Positions 47,894 to 58,270 of a stretch of 64,000 nt of DNA are shown in pieces. The position numbers and the translations under genes were made by a program. The notes beneath the pieces were generated by a model. That model did no database searches. It saw only the letters and a list, made by a program, of their open reading frames with translations, and was not told the origin of the DNA. Positions within the stretch are counted from its first letter, which is position 1. Every line of letters starts with the position of its first letter. The stretch is from Flagellimonas nanhaiensis (GTDB lineage Bacteria; Bacteroidota; Bacteroidia; Flavobacteriales; Flavobacteriaceae): contig NZ_QTJX01000002.1 in NCBI RefSeq assembly GCF_003382275.1, positions 434,001 to 498,000 of the forward strand, in the 5' to 3' direction.

Positions 47894-48528
47894 TCCGTTG
47901 TCTCCTGAATTTCTTCTTTCTTAGGAAAGGCTCTTTTGTTGAAAACAATCAAGATTCCCACCCCAGTGCTTATGGCGGTATCGGCTATGTTGAATACCGG
48001 TTCAAAAAAGCGGAACCGTTGTCCTCCAAACGAAGGTACCCAATCTGGCCAAGTGGTGTCTATCAAAGGAAAGTAGAGCATATCCACCACCCTGCCATGG
48101 AACAAACTTCCATAGGGTTCATCGGCAAATAATGTGGAGACCTGTCCATAGCTATGATCAAAGATCATCCCATAAAAAACTGAATCAATGATATTGCCCA
48201 ATGCACCTGCAAAAATGAGCGAAACCGCAAAAATAAGTGTCTTTGGTGACCCTTTTTTGATGATGTCCCAAAGCCAATATCCTATTCCAAAGACCGCAAA
48301 AATCCTAAAGATGGTCAAAATCAATTTTCCTGTCGATTCTGAAATTGGGAGAAAATCACTCAGTTTTGTACCCCAGGCAGCTCCTGAGTTTTCAATGAAA
48401 TAAATTTTGAACCATGAGAAAATGATTTCCGTTTGTTCATAAACAAAATTGGTCTTTATGTATATCTTGCTCACCTGATCCGCCAATAGGACCAAAATTA
48501 TTATCAACAAGGATTTTTTCAGGCTCAT
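47881..48528 (-). CDS. lspA: Lipoprotein signal peptidase (signal peptidase II)
   Basis: This 215-residue, four-helix membrane aspartic protease removes signal peptides from lipidated prolipoproteins, which fits the many lipoproteins in this window. Motifs: ENSGAAWG (loop, here Asn-Ser-Gly-Ala-Ala), GALGNIIDSVFYG with the first catalytic Asp, and PVFNIADTAIS with the second. The insert between the two Asp motifs is long, as in Bacteroidota LspA. It is the last gene of the ileS operon (34 nt after the adhesin-like gene), matching the ileS-lspA link seen in many bacteria. Confidence 0.96.
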   Translation of the reverse strand: MSLKKSLLIIILVLLADQVSKIYIKTNFVYEQTEIIFSWFKIYFIENSGAAWGTKLSDFLPISESTGKLILTIFRIFAVFGIGYWLWDIIKKGSPKTLIFAVSLIFAGALGNIIDSVFYGMIFDHSYGQVSTLFADEPYGSLFHGRVVDMLYFPLIDTTWPDWVPSFGGQRFRFFEPVFNIADTAISTGVGILIVFNKRAFPKKEEIQETTDQNS

Positions 48529-48561
48529 AATTTTATTAGAGATTGCGCAAAAGTAGGGATA

Positions 48562-49197
48562 TTATTTTGTTTTTTGTAGGCGGATATTACCCTCTACGGT
48601 ATTCAAAATAAATTGATTGTGCCCTTCGGGAATACTATCCTGGTAAACCTTTCCATAAACGCTTTTAGCTGTTATATTTCCCATGGAAGTAGAGAGTAGG
48701 ATATCACCTTTTTGGGTGGTCACATCAACAGTTTCAACCACATTGTCCAGAACACATCTGCCATCTGCCAACTTCACATCCAGTTTTTTGTACTCTCCCT
48801 GTACCATTACGTTACTATTGGTGCCATAAATGTGCACTTCTTTGTATTGGGGCACGCTTACATGTAAAGCTATGGAAATGACCTTGTGGGCACTGAGTTT
48901 GTCGTTTGGCTTGTCAAAATTGGGTTGAAAACCAGCACCGATCAGAACTGTCGGACCTTCTTCCTTGATGGTCACCAACAAATCTTTTGCATACTCGCCT
49001 TCAATGTTTGCAATAACCTCTACTTCATCCTTGTTTGAGGTACTTACATCAACTTGAAAACAGAATTGTGCATCTATATGAATGGAAGCAGTTCTAGGAC
49101 CAATTAGGGCCTTCTTCACCAGTTTTTGCCCTTGCAGGCTGCATACAGAACAAAAGGTCAGCAAAAAGACCAAAGCCCTCATAGCTAAAAAGGCCAT
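48562..49197 (-). CDS. Exported beta-helix-like protein (DUF4097/GIN-type)
   Basis: This 211-residue protein has a signal peptide (…LVFLLTFCSVCSLQGQ). An alternative start at 49182 (MRALVF…) gives a more typical signal. The mature part is a repetitive beta-helix-like chain (VHIYGTNSNVMVQGEYKKLDVKLADGRCVLDNVVETVDVTTQKGDILLSTSMGNI split into short strands), resembling DUF4097/GIN-type adhesin-head domains. Its function is unknown. It lies between the DksA-like gene (9 nt) and lspA and so rides with the ileS operon. Confidence 0.8.
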   Translation of the reverse strand: MAFLAMRALVFLLTFCSVCSLQGQKLVKKALIGPRTASIHIDAQFCFQVDVSTSNKDEVEVIANIEGEYAKDLLVTIKEEGPTVLIGAGFQPNFDKPNDKLSAHKVISIALHVSVPQYKEVHIYGTNSNVMVQGEYKKLDVKLADGRCVLDNVVETVDVTTQKGDILLSTSMGNITAKSVYGKVYQDSIPEGHNQFILNTVEGNIRLQKTK

Positions 49198-49206
49198 GAC
49201 ATTTGG

Positions 49207-49590
49207 CTACTTCTGCATGTTCTTTGCCTCAATGCTCAAGGTGGCATGCGGAACCAGCTTTAACCGCTCTTTATTGATCAGCTTTCCGGTTACTCTGCAG
49301 ATTCCGTAGGTTTTGTTCTCTATTCGCAAAAGAGCATTCTTTAAGTCCCTAATGAACTTTTCCTGACGGATGGCCAACTGAGTGTTGGCTTCTTTGCTCA
49401 TAGTCTCGGAACCCTCCTCAAACGCCTTAAACGTAGGTGAAGTATCATCCGTACCATTGTTTCCGTCGTTCATATAGGAGCTTTTCAAAAGTTCCAAGTG
49501 CTTTTGTGCTTTTTCAATCTTTTCCTCGATCAACATTCTGAACCCATCGAGTTCTTTATCCGAATATCTTACTTTTAATTCATTTGCCAT
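49207..49590 (-). CDS. DksA/TraR-family protein with degenerate zinc finger
   Basis: This 127-residue protein has a coiled-coil N-terminal half (DKELDGFRMLIEEKIEKAQKHLELL) with an acidic tip region (GNNGTDDTSP). The C-terminal DksA-like end is YGICRVTGKLINKERLKLVPHATLSIEA. The four-Cys finger of canonical DksA is reduced to one Cys; His and other residues stand at the remaining positions. DksA proteins bind RNA polymerase's secondary channel and modify promoter response with ppGpp. Bacteroidota versions without a complete finger are common, and their activity is inferred. It lies 3 nt after ileS. Confidence 0.9.
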   Translation of the reverse strand: MANELKVRYSDKELDGFRMLIEEKIEKAQKHLELLKSSYMNDGNNGTDDTSPTFKAFEEGSETMSKEANTQLAIRQEKFIRDLKNALLRIENKTYGICRVTGKLINKERLKLVPHATLSIEAKNMQK

Positions 49591-49593
49591 ATG

Positions 49594-52500
49594 CTAGTGC
49601 TTTTGAATAAACAATTTTGTATTTACTTCATCGAAGGCAATTGCAATACCTTCTTCTAAATTTTCCTCAAAGTCGAGTTCTGCGGTCAAGGTTTCAGTTT
49701 TGATATATTCCTCATTGCTGGAAACCGCATTTTCCACAAGCCCGTCCTTCAATATCTTGATATCAATCTTATCGGTAACTTCAAATCCAGATTCTTTTCT
49801 AATGTTCTGAATCCTGTTGACCAATTCTCGTGCAATTCCCTCTTTTTTAAGGGCTTCGTTTATGGTGACATCCAAAGCAACGGTCAAAGGACCGGAGCTT
49901 GCCACCAGCCAACCTTCAATATCTTGGGAACTGATATCTACATCGGTTAACTGTAAATTAATGCTTTTATTTTCCAATTGCAGCATTAATTCGCCTTCCT
50001 TCTCAATTTTTTGGATATCCTCCTGCTCCATTTTGCCAACAGCTGCGGCAATAGCTTTCATATCCTTCCCGTATTTGGGACCCAAAACCTTGAAGTTGGG
50101 CTTTATTTGCTTTACGAGTATTCCCGAAGCATCATCAAGCAGTTCTATATCCTTTACATTGACCTCTGATTTGATTAAATCTGAAACCGCAAGGATATCA
50201 TTGTGCTGCCCCTCATCCAACACTGGAATCATGATTTTTTGCAAAGGTTGTCTCACCTTGATTTTTTCCTTTTGACGAATGGAAAGTACCAAGGAAGAGA
50301 TTTTTTGGGCCAATTGCATCTTTCGTTCCAGGTTTTGGTTTACCATGCCGGCATCAAAAACTGGGAAATGGGCCAAATGCACACTTTCAAAACCTTCTTT
50401 TTGTGAAGAGGCATCCAAATCCTTGTACAATCTATCCATAAAGAATGGAGCCAACGGTGCCGACAATTTTGCCACAGTTGCCAAACAAGAATAAAGAGTC
50501 TGGTAGGCAGAAATCTTATCTTGACCATACTCTCCTTTCCAGAAACGTCTTCTGCTCAAGCGAACATACCAATTGCTCAGGTTTTCCTGGACAAAATCCG
50601 AGATCACCCTAGCTGCTCGGGTAGCTTCGTAATCACTATAGGCCTCATCTACCTTGTTGATGAGGGTATGCAGTTCTGAAAGGATCCATTGGTCTATTTC
50701 TGGTCTTTCCTCTAAAGGAATATCAGCCTCGGAATAGGTAAATCCATCAATATTCGCATAGAGTGCCATAAAGGAATAGGTGTTGTACAGCGTTCCAAAA
50801 AACTTGCGCTTTACCTCAACAACTCCGTCTATGTCAAACTTTAGGTTGTCCCAGGGGTTGGCATTGGAAATCATATACCAACGAGTGGCATCAGGTCCAT
50901 GCTCGGGAAGCACCTTAAATGGGTCAACTGCATTCCCAAGTCTTTTGGACATTTTTTTACCCTCCTTGTCCAAAACCAGTCCATTGGAGACCACATTTTT
51001 ATAGGAGATGGTGTCAAAAACCATAGTGGCAATGGCATGCAGTGTATAAAACCATCCACGGGTCTGGTCTACCCCTTCTGCAATAAAATTGGCTGGAAAT
51101 GCTTTGCCTTCATCAACCAAATCACGATTTTCAAAAGGATAATGCCATTGTGCGTAGGGCATTGAACCGCTATCGAACCACACATCAATCAAATCGGATT
51201 CCCTTTTCATAGGTTTACCTGAAGGTGAAACCAAAGTGATTTGATCTACGATGTTCTTGTGCAAATCTATTTTGTCATAGTTGGCCTCGTCCATATCACC
51301 CACAACAAAATCCTGGAAAATGTCCCTTTCCATAAAACCAACATCTACCGCCTTCGCCATTTCTGCCTTGAGTTCTTCAACTGATCCAACAATCATTTCT
51401 TCCGAACCATCTTCGGTTCTCCAAATAGGTAGTGGGATACCCCAATAACGAGAGCGGGAAAGATTCCAATCGTTTGCATTGGCCAACCAGTTTCCAAAAC
51501 GTCCTTCTCCGGTCGCCTTAGGCTTCCAATTGATGGTCTGGTTCAACTCAAACATACGATCTTTTACATCGGTTATCTTAATGAACCATGAATCCAGTGG
51601 GTAATACAAGATGGGTTTGTCCGTCCGCCAGCAATTAGGGTAACTGTGGACATATTTTTCAACTTTAAAGGCCTTGTTTTCTTCCTTTAGTTTGATGGCC
51701 AACTCAACATCAACGGACCTTTCTGGAGCTTTTCCATCATCGTAGTACTCGTTTTTGACGTATTTACCACCAAATTCCTTCATTTCTGGTCTAAACCTAC
51801 CTTGAAGGTCTACCAACGGAACAGGGTTGTTGTTCTCGTCCAGGACAAGCATCGGAGGTACTTCTGGTTTGGCTTGTTTTGCAACCATGGCATCATCCGC
51901 ACCAAAGGTGGGGGCCGTATGTACGATACCGGTACCGTCTTCAGTGGTCACAAAATCCCCAGAAATAACCCGAAAAGCATTCTCTGGATTCTGATAGGGC
52001 AGGGCGAATGGCAATAGTTGCTCATATCTGATTCCTACCAAATCCTTTCCGGCAAAACTCTGCTCAACTTGATAAGGTATTTTCTTGTCTCCAGCAGTAT
52101 AATTTTTGAATTCTTCTTGCGTCTCCGCTTCAAAAAACTTTCCAGAAAATTGTTTCCCCACCAAAGCTTTGGCCAATACCACCTTAGTAGGCTCAAAAGT
52201 GTATTGATTGTATGTTTTCACTAAGACATAATCAATCTTTGGCCCTACAGTTAGTGCAGTGTTGGAAGGTAAAGTCCAGGGAGTAGTCGTCCAAGCCAGG
52301 AAATAAATATCGCCTTCAACACTTTTCAAAAATTCTGGAAGCGATTCTTTTTTAGCCTTGAACTGGGCCGTAACGGTTGTATCGGTAACATCCTGGTAGG
52401 TGCCGGGTTGGTTAAGCTCATGTGAGCTTAATCCAGTTCCCGCCTTTGGCGAATAGGGCTGAATGGTATACCCCTTGTACAAAAGTCCCTTATCATAAAT

Positions 52501-52995
52501 CTGTTTTAGCAACCACCAAACAGACTCCATATATTTGGATTTGTAGGTGATATAGGGGTCATCCATATCTACCCAGTACCCAATTTTTTCGGTCATCTCA
52601 TTCCAGACATCCGTATAGCGCATAACCGCTTTTTTACAAGCAGCATTGTATTCTTCTATCGAGATTTTTTTGCCAATATCCTCTTTGGTGATTCCCAATT
52701 CCTTTTCTACTCCAATCTCAATTGGAAGTCCATGGGTATCCCAACCAGCTTTTCGTTTTACCTGATAGCCCTTCATGGTCTTGTACCTGGGGAAAATATC
52801 CTTGATGGTACGCGCCATAACATGATGGATTCCAGGCATGCCATTTGCCGAAGGAGGCCCTTCAAAAAACACATAGCTCTCCCCACCCTCTCTTGTGGAC
52901 ACACTTTTCTCAAAAATCTGGTTGTCTTTCCAAAATTTCAGAACTTCTTCTGATACCTTGGGCAAATCCAATCCTTTGTACTCCGCAAACTTCAT
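49594..52995 (-). CDS. ileS: Isoleucyl-tRNA synthetase, eukaryote-like (type 2)
   Basis: This 1133-residue class I enzyme charges tRNA-Ile. The HIGH-equivalent is in GMPGIHHVMARTIKDIF (about 53-70). CP1 editing-domain segments include WTTTPWTLPSNTAL and the DGTGIVHTAPTFGADD editing region. The KMSKS motif is KEGKKMSKRLGN (about 685). The C-terminal extension lacks a Cys-rich zinc finger. This, with GWDTHGLPIEIGVEKELG, fits the eukaryote-like type 2 enzymes, some of which tolerate mupirocin; that is an inference. It opens the ileS-DksA-like-lspA operon. Confidence 0.96.
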   Translation of the reverse strand: MKFAEYKGLDLPKVSEEVLKFWKDNQIFEKSVSTREGGESYVFFEGPPSANGMPGIHHVMARTIKDIFPRYKTMKGYQVKRKAGWDTHGLPIEIGVEKELGITKEDIGKKISIEEYNAACKKAVMRYTDVWNEMTEKIGYWVDMDDPYITYKSKYMESVWWLLKQIYDKGLLYKGYTIQPYSPKAGTGLSSHELNQPGTYQDVTDTTVTAQFKAKKESLPEFLKSVEGDIYFLAWTTTPWTLPSNTALTVGPKIDYVLVKTYNQYTFEPTKVVLAKALVGKQFSGKFFEAETQEEFKNYTAGDKKIPYQVEQSFAGKDLVGIRYEQLLPFALPYQNPENAFRVISGDFVTTEDGTGIVHTAPTFGADDAMVAKQAKPEVPPMLVLDENNNPVPLVDLQGRFRPEMKEFGGKYVKNEYYDDGKAPERSVDVELAIKLKEENKAFKVEKYVHSYPNCWRTDKPILYYPLDSWFIKITDVKDRMFELNQTINWKPKATGEGRFGNWLANANDWNLSRSRYWGIPLPIWRTEDGSEEMIVGSVEELKAEMAKAVDVGFMERDIFQDFVVGDMDEANYDKIDLHKNIVDQITLVSPSGKPMKRESDLIDVWFDSGSMPYAQWHYPFENRDLVDEGKAFPANFIAEGVDQTRGWFYTLHAIATMVFDTISYKNVVSNGLVLDKEGKKMSKRLGNAVDPFKVLPEHGPDATRWYMISNANPWDNLKFDIDGVVEVKRKFFGTLYNTYSFMALYANIDGFTYSEADIPLEERPEIDQWILSELHTLINKVDEAYSDYEATRAARVISDFVQENLSNWYVRLSRRRFWKGEYGQDKISAYQTLYSCLATVAKLSAPLAPFFMDRLYKDLDASSQKEGFESVHLAHFPVFDAGMVNQNLERKMQLAQKISSLVLSIRQKEKIKVRQPLQKIMIPVLDEGQHNDILAVSDLIKSEVNVKDIELLDDASGILVKQIKPNFKVLGPKYGKDMKAIAAAVGKMEQEDIQKIEKEGELMLQLENKSINLQLTDVDISSQDIEGWLVASSGPLTVALDVTINEALKKEGIARELVNRIQNIRKESGFEVTDKIDIKILKDGLVENAVSSNEEYIKTETLTAELDFEENLEEGIAIAFDEVNTKLFIQKH

Positions 52996-53029
52996 AAATA
53001 CTGCTACTTCTTCTAGAATTCCAAGTTTG

Positions 53030-53037
53030 CAAAATTA
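53030..53037 (-). promoter_or_regulatory. -7 box for the ileS operon
   Basis: On the minus strand this reads TAATTTTG, a full match to TAnnTTTG, 34 nt before the ileS ATG. No clear -33 TTTG is seen at standard spacing. Confidence 0.5.
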
Positions 53038-53175
53038 TAAATTTAGACGGAATTAATAGCCTTCAAAACAGCTTTTGAATTTTTGTAACGGGCTTAGACT
53101 AAATATGATATCGAAAATCTAGTTTCTCGCAAATTGATTATCTTCCTTCTCTATTAACACTAAACCATTATTAAA

Positions 53176-53508
53176 ATGAAAAAAATTCTAATTGCAATCA
53201 TTGCACTTTCTGTGTCAATGTCAGTTTTCACGTCCTGTAAAGAGGCGGCTGACAAGGCCAAAGAAGCTTCGGAAGAAGTAGGTGAAACCCTTGATGAAGC
53301 CGGAGATGACCTAAAGGATGCCACAAATGAGGCCGTTGATGCGGTAAAAGAGGCTGGGAAAGAGGCCGTTGATTTGGGCGAACAAGCCTTGGACAGTATC
53401 AAGAAAGCTGGAGAGGAAACCATGGATAAGGTTAAAGAAGCCGGCGAGGAATCCTTAGATAAAGCCAAAGATGCTGCAAAACAAGCTATAGATAGCATCA
53501 AAATATAA
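53176..53508 (+). CDS. Small amphipathic-repeat lipoprotein
   Basis: This 110-residue protein has a lipoprotein signal (MKKILIAIIALSVSMSVFTSC). The mature 90 residues are a single long amphipathic helix made of roughly 11-residue units rich in Ala, Lys, Glu and Asp (KAKEASEEVGETLDEAGDDL, AVDAVKEAGKEAVDLG, KAGEETMDKVKEAGEESLDK), without aromatics. This is like apolipoprotein or LEA-type helices. A membrane-peptidoglycan spacer or stress-protective role is possible; neither is shown. It is a single gene with its own terminator. Confidence 0.8.
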   Translation: MKKILIAIIALSVSMSVFTSCKEAADKAKEASEEVGETLDEAGDDLKDATNEAVDAVKEAGKEAVDLGEQALDSIKKAGEETMDKVKEAGEESLDKAKDAAKQAIDSIKI

Positions 53509-53533
53509 GAGGTTATCTATAAAATAGATAAGA

Positions 53534-53567
53534 TCAAAGGCGTGGAACATTCCATGCCTTTGTTTTT
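53534..53567 (+). terminator. Terminator after the helical lipoprotein gene
   Basis: CAAAGGCGTGGAA and TCCATGCCTTTG pair (with one G-T) around CAT, followed by TTTTT. It lies against the end of the convergent TBDR. Confidence 0.85.
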
Positions 53568-55986
53568 AAAAGGAATATCCAAGACTTAAAATAAGATTGG
53601 TCCCCGGGGCCACAATACCAGAAGAATATGTCCTGTATCTCTGATTGGTAATATTTTCAAGGGACATTGTTGCCTTTAGCGCGTTGGAAATTTGATATTG
53701 GGACCTAAAGTTCAGGGTATACCAAGATGGAGAATAAGGATTTCCGTCACTGTCACTGGCATAGATATAGGCTTTGCTCCTTTCGGACAATGCGAGGTCT
53801 GCATAATTGATTTCCCCGTTGTAATTCAGAAAGAAATCGGCTTTTACTTTTTGATTTTTCCAAATGAGGTGGACATCTGCAAAAGTTGGTGCTGCATGTC
53901 GTGCAGGAGAATCCATTCCATCATCATCTTCCTCGGTGCCTTCGGTGAGTGTCAAATTTGAAGAAACGGCCCAATTATCATTGAAATAAGCGTCCAATCC
54001 AAACTCAAAACCATAGACATAGGCCTTAGCAGCATTTTGGATTGCTTGTACATTGCTCAATTCTCCATGGAACATTATTTCTGATTCCCCATTAAAGGTA
54101 AAATCGCGTCTTACCAACGCATCAACCAAATAGGTATAATAGGCTGCCCCTTTTAGGACCAATTTGTCCTTGAAATTTTTCCGTATCCCCATTTCAGCGT
54201 TATACGCATACTCTGGTTCAAGTTCGGGATTGGGAACCACTACCGAACCGGGTTCTGAATCAAATATTTTTCCGATGTCATCAATATTTGGTGCCCTAAA
54301 TCCTGTAGACCCATTTAGGGTAACCTGCAAATCCGCTTTTGGAAACCAGCTGAACCCTAAACTGCCGGTGAAAGCCCCAGTGATGAGGTCAGCCTCATCA
54401 AACGGAAATGGATAAAAAGTTTTATCAAATTGGGCGTCTACCCAGACCTGACTGTACCTTGCCCCGGACAACAAAGTGAAATTGGGCTTTAATTGATATT
54501 CTCCGTTAATGTATCCTGCAAAGGTCTGCCATGTCGCCCCATCAGGATAACGAGAAGCTGCATCTATGGTTTCGTTGGATACTATATTTTTCTGGCTTCC
54601 TTGGGAATGCACTTTATTGAAAATGTATTCCGCACCATAATACAGTCTTAAATCTCCAATCTTTTTGTTCTCAAAATCCAGGTTCACGGATAAGGCATCC
54701 ACTTTTTCTTGGCTAGTGAAGCGTTCATCATCTTGAAAGCCTCGTTCGTTCCTACTTTCTTCAAAATGCTGATAAGCCGTGGTCAACTTCACTCCATCAT
54801 AGAACTTGTTCTTTCCTTTTTTTGTGATTTGAAGGTTGCCCATAAACCATTTTTGTGGGCCATAGAACCATTCCGCAGAACGGAGGCCATCACCAGAGTT
54901 GTCGGGGCGAATCAAACGGTCATATCTTGAAAAGTCCGAGGTTTCGGAATAATGCAATCCCAAATCATATTTCCAGGTGGTATTGGGTCTATAGGTAACC
55001 TTTTGAAGAAAATTGAATTGATCATAGCCCGAAGTGACTTGTTTTCGCGAATCCCCATTCTCCAAAAGGACATCGGTTCCATTTCGCCTAGCAGCAAAAT
55101 TGCTACGCAAATAAGAGTCAGGTCCATGTTTTCCCATCACCAAATCATCAAAATTATTATAAGTGAAACTGGTGTAAGAAGCCCATTTCTGTTTTCCGAG
55201 ATTAAGGTCGGCATGGACTGTGTTTTCATTATTGGCCGATGCAAATCTGTAATCCACTCTTCCAGATACGGCAAGGCTGTCCGTAAACGAGAAGTGGGGA
55301 TTCTTTGTAAAAAAGTTCATAACACCTCCAATGGCATCACTTCCATAAATCACCGATCCCGGACCAAAGATGACTTCTGTATTTTTTACCGTAAAAGGGT
55401 CAATTGAAATTACATTCTGAATGTTACCTCCCCTGAATATGGCATTGTTCATGCGAACACCATCTACAGAGAGCAGCAATCTATTAGTGGCAAAACCCCT
55501 GATCATAGGGCTTCCACCTCCCAGCTGACTCTTTTGCACAAACACTTTTCCGCTGGTCTGCAATAAATCTGCTGAGGTTTGGGGTGTGGCAATTGAAATA
55601 CTTTGGGCATCTATGGACTCAATCTTTTGGGGGACATGCTTTTTTTGTTGTTCCCATTTGGACACAGACATTACAACTTCTTGAAGCTCTTCAGCCTTAA
55701 GGCTCAGATAGACCCTGTTTCCCTTTTTGCCAATTTGTGCCTTGGTGGTTGTGTATACTTCGTAGCTGATGTGCTTGAACGTAATTTTTTCATTCCTTTC
55801 AAAAACCTCCAGGTCACATTTTCCATTTTGGTCGGATATGGTAGTTTTTGATTTGTCCTTGTTGTAGATTGCTATGTTGACAACCGGAATTCCCGAATCT
55901 GAATCCAAAATGGTTATCTCCTGCGCCAAAACCGAGGAAGAAAAGAACAGGAAGAATAAGAAGGGGATTATTCCAAGAATGCGCAT
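53566..55986 (-). CDS. TonB-dependent receptor, haem/haemoglobin-like type
   Basis: This 806-residue receptor has signal peptide MRILGIIPFLFFLFFSSSVLAQE, which decides the start at 55986, 5 nt after the recO stop; an ATG at 56007 overlaps recO. A CarboxypepD_reg domain (about 25-100) precedes a plug with FVQKSQLGGGSPMIRGFATN, LLLSVDGVRMNNAIFRGGN and GPGSVIYGSDAIGGVMNF. This set of motifs is characteristic of haem/haemoglobin receptor families. The barrel includes a conserved GFRAPNIDDIGKIFDSEPG segment. Haem uptake is inferred from these motifs. It is the second gene of a recO-TBDR pair. Confidence 0.93.
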   Translation of the reverse strand: MRILGIIPFLFFLFFSSSVLAQEITILDSDSGIPVVNIAIYNKDKSKTTISDQNGKCDLEVFERNEKITFKHISYEVYTTTKAQIGKKGNRVYLSLKAEELQEVVMSVSKWEQQKKHVPQKIESIDAQSISIATPQTSADLLQTSGKVFVQKSQLGGGSPMIRGFATNRLLLSVDGVRMNNAIFRGGNIQNVISIDPFTVKNTEVIFGPGSVIYGSDAIGGVMNFFTKNPHFSFTDSLAVSGRVDYRFASANNENTVHADLNLGKQKWASYTSFTYNNFDDLVMGKHGPDSYLRSNFAARRNGTDVLLENGDSRKQVTSGYDQFNFLQKVTYRPNTTWKYDLGLHYSETSDFSRYDRLIRPDNSGDGLRSAEWFYGPQKWFMGNLQITKKGKNKFYDGVKLTTAYQHFEESRNERGFQDDERFTSQEKVDALSVNLDFENKKIGDLRLYYGAEYIFNKVHSQGSQKNIVSNETIDAASRYPDGATWQTFAGYINGEYQLKPNFTLLSGARYSQVWVDAQFDKTFYPFPFDEADLITGAFTGSLGFSWFPKADLQVTLNGSTGFRAPNIDDIGKIFDSEPGSVVVPNPELEPEYAYNAEMGIRKNFKDKLVLKGAAYYTYLVDALVRRDFTFNGESEIMFHGELSNVQAIQNAAKAYVYGFEFGLDAYFNDNWAVSSNLTLTEGTEEDDDGMDSPARHAAPTFADVHLIWKNQKVKADFFLNYNGEINYADLALSERSKAYIYASDSDGNPYSPSWYTLNFRSQYQISNALKATMSLENITNQRYRTYSSGIVAPGTNLILSLGYSF

Positions 55987-55990
55987 ACGA

Positions 55991-56710
55991 CTATTGAAAA
56001 ACTGCATTTAAGACGGCCAAAGACTTGGGTTTTCTGAATCCGTGCAAATGTAATTCAAAATACAGAATAACCTTTTTAAGCAATTCTTGCCGGTCTGTTT
56101 TGGCCAATTTTAACGCCTTTAAAGCATCAAAATTCATGCCCAAAATTGTTGTGAAATTTTTCAGGTTTTCCCCTTCAATCATGGGATTGAGGCTGGGTGT
56201 TCTGGTAAAACTGCCTTCCGCCAAATCAAAATAGGGGGCATTCCGATCATGGATATCTGGATAGAATCCCAAATACTTGGTAAGATTGATTAAAAAGAGA
56301 TTGTGGAAATTGGGGTCTGGTGCATGCTCATCCAACCAAAACAGAGCATATTCTAAATAGTTGAAAAGTCCCTCATCTTGCTCTTGTTCTTGAATACTGT
56401 TGACCAGCATCTCGGCCAGAAAAAGCACAATACTATTTTTTAAGATATCTGTATGCAGTGTTTTATAAGGTGTGGATACTTTGGCTTCTTTTATACTTTC
56501 CAATGTGCCCTTATTTCGGTGATTGGCCACCAACTCCAATTGCATCAAAGGAAGAAAATAAGCAGGTTTGAGCTTTCCTCTTTTGGCCGTCAAAACTCCC
56601 TTTAACAAATACGATTTTAATCCATCGGATGCCGTATACGCCTTTACAATGAGACTGGTATCCCCATATTTTAGGGAAGAAAGAACTATGGCTTTGGTGG
56701 TTATTTGCAT
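55991..56710 (-). CDS. recO: DNA repair protein RecO
   Basis: This 239-residue protein mediates RecF-pathway recombination, annealing ssDNA and loading RecA with RecR. The N-terminal OB-fold is recognisable: MQITTKAIVLSSLKYGDTSLIVKAYTASDGLKSYLLKGV. The middle helical part follows, and the family's central zinc finger is absent here, as in many Bacteroidota RecO proteins. The start is at 56710; the in-frame ATG at 56755 lies inside the gdhA terminator hairpin and is not used. The TBDR gene follows immediately. Confidence 0.9.
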   Translation of the reverse strand: MQITTKAIVLSSLKYGDTSLIVKAYTASDGLKSYLLKGVLTAKRGKLKPAYFLPLMQLELVANHRNKGTLESIKEAKVSTPYKTLHTDILKNSIVLFLAEMLVNSIQEQEQDEGLFNYLEYALFWLDEHAPDPNFHNLFLINLTKYLGFYPDIHDRNAPYFDLAEGSFTRTPSLNPMIEGENLKNFTTILGMNFDALKALKLAKTDRQELLKKVILYFELHLHGFRKPKSLAVLNAVFQ

Positions 56711-56719
56711 GGACCCATT

Positions 56720-56775
56720 AAAAAAGGCGGTTACCTTGGGAGTAAAAATAAACACTCCAGCGGTAACCGCCTTTA
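56720..56775 (-). terminator. gdhA terminator with long internal hairpin
   Basis: On the minus strand the outer stem AAAGGCGGTTACC / GGTAACCGCCTTT encloses a second stem GGAGT / ACTCC and is followed by a T-run. It lies 23 nt past the gdhA stop and just upstream of the recO ATG. Confidence 0.85.
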
Positions 56776-56797
56776 TAGCTATTTGTTTCTTGTAGGC

Positions 56798-58189
<1,392 letters not shown>

Positions 58190-58212
58190 TTATTGAATTA
58201 TGAATTAGACGG

Positions 58213-58220
58213 CAAAATTA
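58213..58220 (-). promoter_or_regulatory. -7 box upstream of gdhA
   Basis: Minus-strand TAATTTTG, a full TAnnTTTG match, 71 nt before the ATG. No good -33 TTTG. Confidence 0.45.
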
Positions 58221-58270
58221 TACTATTTACATAATTTGAATAGCTGTTTTTTGTAAATTTTTCAAAAAAC

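Noticed and set aside
56711-56755. Longer recO start
   Set aside because: Those codons fall inside the gdhA terminator hairpin; the ATG at 56710 begins the conserved OB-fold.
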